Source: Schistosoma haematobium (taxonomy: Eukaryota; Platyhelminthes; Trematoda; Strigeidida; Schistosomatidae). Taken from it: 64,000 bases of DNA. The position numbers were made by a program, and so were the translations under genes. This document shows, piece after piece, positions 62,550 to 64,000 of this stretch. How positions within the stretch are numbered: the stretch's first letter is position 1; each line of letters opens with the position of its first letter. The notes under the pieces are model-generated. The model searched no databases and was not told where the DNA came from. It was given only the letters and a program-made list of their open reading frames with translations. The stretch covers positions 21,559,809 to 21,623,808 of the forward strand of contig NC_067197.1 in the NCBI RefSeq assembly GCF_000699445.3. The letters run 5' to 3'.

Positions 62550-64000
62550 AACGGAATATTGTCGATTGTTTAAGTGATAAAAAGGTTTTAGGTTGTTTAA
62601 AATGTATAAAAGATCGACAATGATCGATTATCACAAGATAAGTTATTCTACACTGATATACAGATAAGCCTGAATGCATGCAAAAACATTGATCAATTCA
62701 TTGGGTCAATTATAAAGTAATTATGAAGATTACTAGATACTTCATAATTTGGTAATAATTAACATTTGACACAGTTATCATTTGTGTTTGGCTAATCCAA
62801 TTTTCGATTCAAAATTATGTGTCCGATCAATGAATAGTTGAAATTACATAACCTAAAATATTTATCATATACCCTAGATTCAGAAAAGAAATGCGATAAT
62901 AAATTGCAATACGTGTACCTTTTTGAATTACCTAATTACCCATGCATCGAGTAAATAATTTACTATGTCACTAAAAAATTCCGATTTAATGTCAATATCC
63001 TATATTATTGACTAGTTTAGAATACATGTGACTGCAGTTCTAACAAGGCTGATAAATTTAACAAAAACGGATTCTGATCCATAACATAAAGGTGTTGTGA
63101 ATATTGGTATCAGGAAGGAAGCAGTCCATGTAGGATGGAGTAAACTTTTAGCCACTTCAACTTGAAATCAAATTAAGCAGTGGTCTATTGTATTGTCTCG
63201 TGTTAAACAGTAAATACTGTAAAATATAATGGGAAGCTTCTAAACAATATTACTCATACTAAATTTGTTCCATCAATTTTTATATTCACAGAAAAGATAC
63301 GATATACACTGGCTGGATATATCAAGTATAAGTGAATGTTATGAAACTTTTTTTTCTTTAACCAGCAAAACCTATGAACCATTACCATATAAAATAAGCA
63401 ACAAAGTGTTTTATGTGACAGTCAACAATAGTACTGCATAAGTGGAGGAATAACAATCTCTAGAAGCTGATTGTTCAGCTTTATTGGGCAGTTTCAAAAT
63501 AGTTGAACACTAAGAGTATAGAAGAAGTCACAAAAAGAAATTATATTTGTAAAGCGTCCAGAGATTCAAACAACACTTATTACAGAGAAGGAGAGGAGGA
63601 AAAGTTGTTTACAATACTGAACAAAAGAAGTTACGAATATGTACTGATTATTACACTTTCTGAACGCAAATTTTATTTCAAGAAATTGATTAATGTTAAT
63701 CACCAATATGTATTGCAAAATAACACAGGCCGTATTCTAATAAGAAATAGATCATTTCTGAGTATCAACTTTTACCACACTTCATTTCAACATTTCACTT
63801 ATGCTGCACAATCGCAGTTATAATTATTTTATTTACTCTTTATTCTTCTTCAGTGATATAATAAGTCTCTTTCGTTATTCGGAAATATCCAAGGATCCTG
63901 TGATGGTAAAGGGATTTAATAGTTTTCTACAATCTTCTGTCAAGCTTGCCTTGGCAAATTACAGAAACACATTTTCAAAAGCTGTATAGACAAATGAAAA
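62550..64000. other. AT-rich sequence, nothing recognised
   Basis: Open frames at 63503-63823 and 63801-63989 (+) have no recognisable motif or splice context. I do not call them genes. Confidence 0.35.

Noticed and set aside
63503..63989. Two plus-strand open frames near the window end
   Set aside because: Lys/Asn/Ile-rich composition typical of AT-rich noncoding DNA; no motif or splice signals.
1..64000. CRISPR arrays, bacterial operons, rRNA genes, spliced-leader genes
   Set aside because: None seen; intron structure and repeats show a eukaryotic genome, and no spliced-leader-like or rRNA sequence was noticed.

Overview
The window looks like genomic DNA of a blood fluke, most likely Schistosoma; the species cannot be fixed from sequence alone. 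The evidence is strongly AT-rich DNA, short conserved exons separated by introns from 50 bp to more than 20 kb, hammerhead ribozymes of the schistosome Sm-alpha type, a flatworm RTE-type retrotransposon tail, and a gag relic of the schistosome Gypsy type.

Two protein-coding genes can be supported, both on the minus strand. (1) An ADAP/centaurin-alpha type ArfGAP with two PH domains (4180 to 2925): two coding exons, a 50-bp intron, 401 residues. The ArfGAP zinc finger is intact, but glutamine stands where the catalytic arginine is expected. (2) A very large vestigial-like 4 / Tgi type gene (38989 to 11048): four exons whose junctions all agree in phase and give 1066 residues. It carries two TDU (TEAD-binding) motifs on separate exons, embedded in long Ser/Asn-rich sequence. 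Intron 1 is about 21.3 kb, and this gene occupies nearly half of the window.

The rest is repeat-dominated. Positions 1-2924 hold one GC-richer repeat. Positions 4181-11047 are intergenic with faint retroelement debris. The introns of the VGLL4-like gene (11993-38099) carry broken hammerhead SINEs, a two-copy MITE, a ~470-bp palindrome, smaller fold-backs and TA microsatellites. Positions 39000-64000 are gene-poor. They hold a gag pseudogene, two solo LTRs with exact 5-bp target duplications, more hammerhead elements, an inverted-repeat element and a 5'-truncated RTE insertion with a 12-bp target duplication.

The most interesting content is the hammerhead elements. At least two families are present. 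One is Sm-alpha-like (core CTGATGA). The other has core CTGAGGA and is built as a fold-back: long inverted arms surround a hammerhead, usually with a tRNA-like pol III head. The copy at 48342-48627 has 58-bp arms with one mismatch, an intact ribozyme and a perfect 12-bp target duplication, so it appears recently mobile. In the copy near 52516-52683 the inverted arms directly extend ribozyme stem I. Every hammerhead inside the VGLL4-like gene looks disabled; the best-preserved copies lie outside it.
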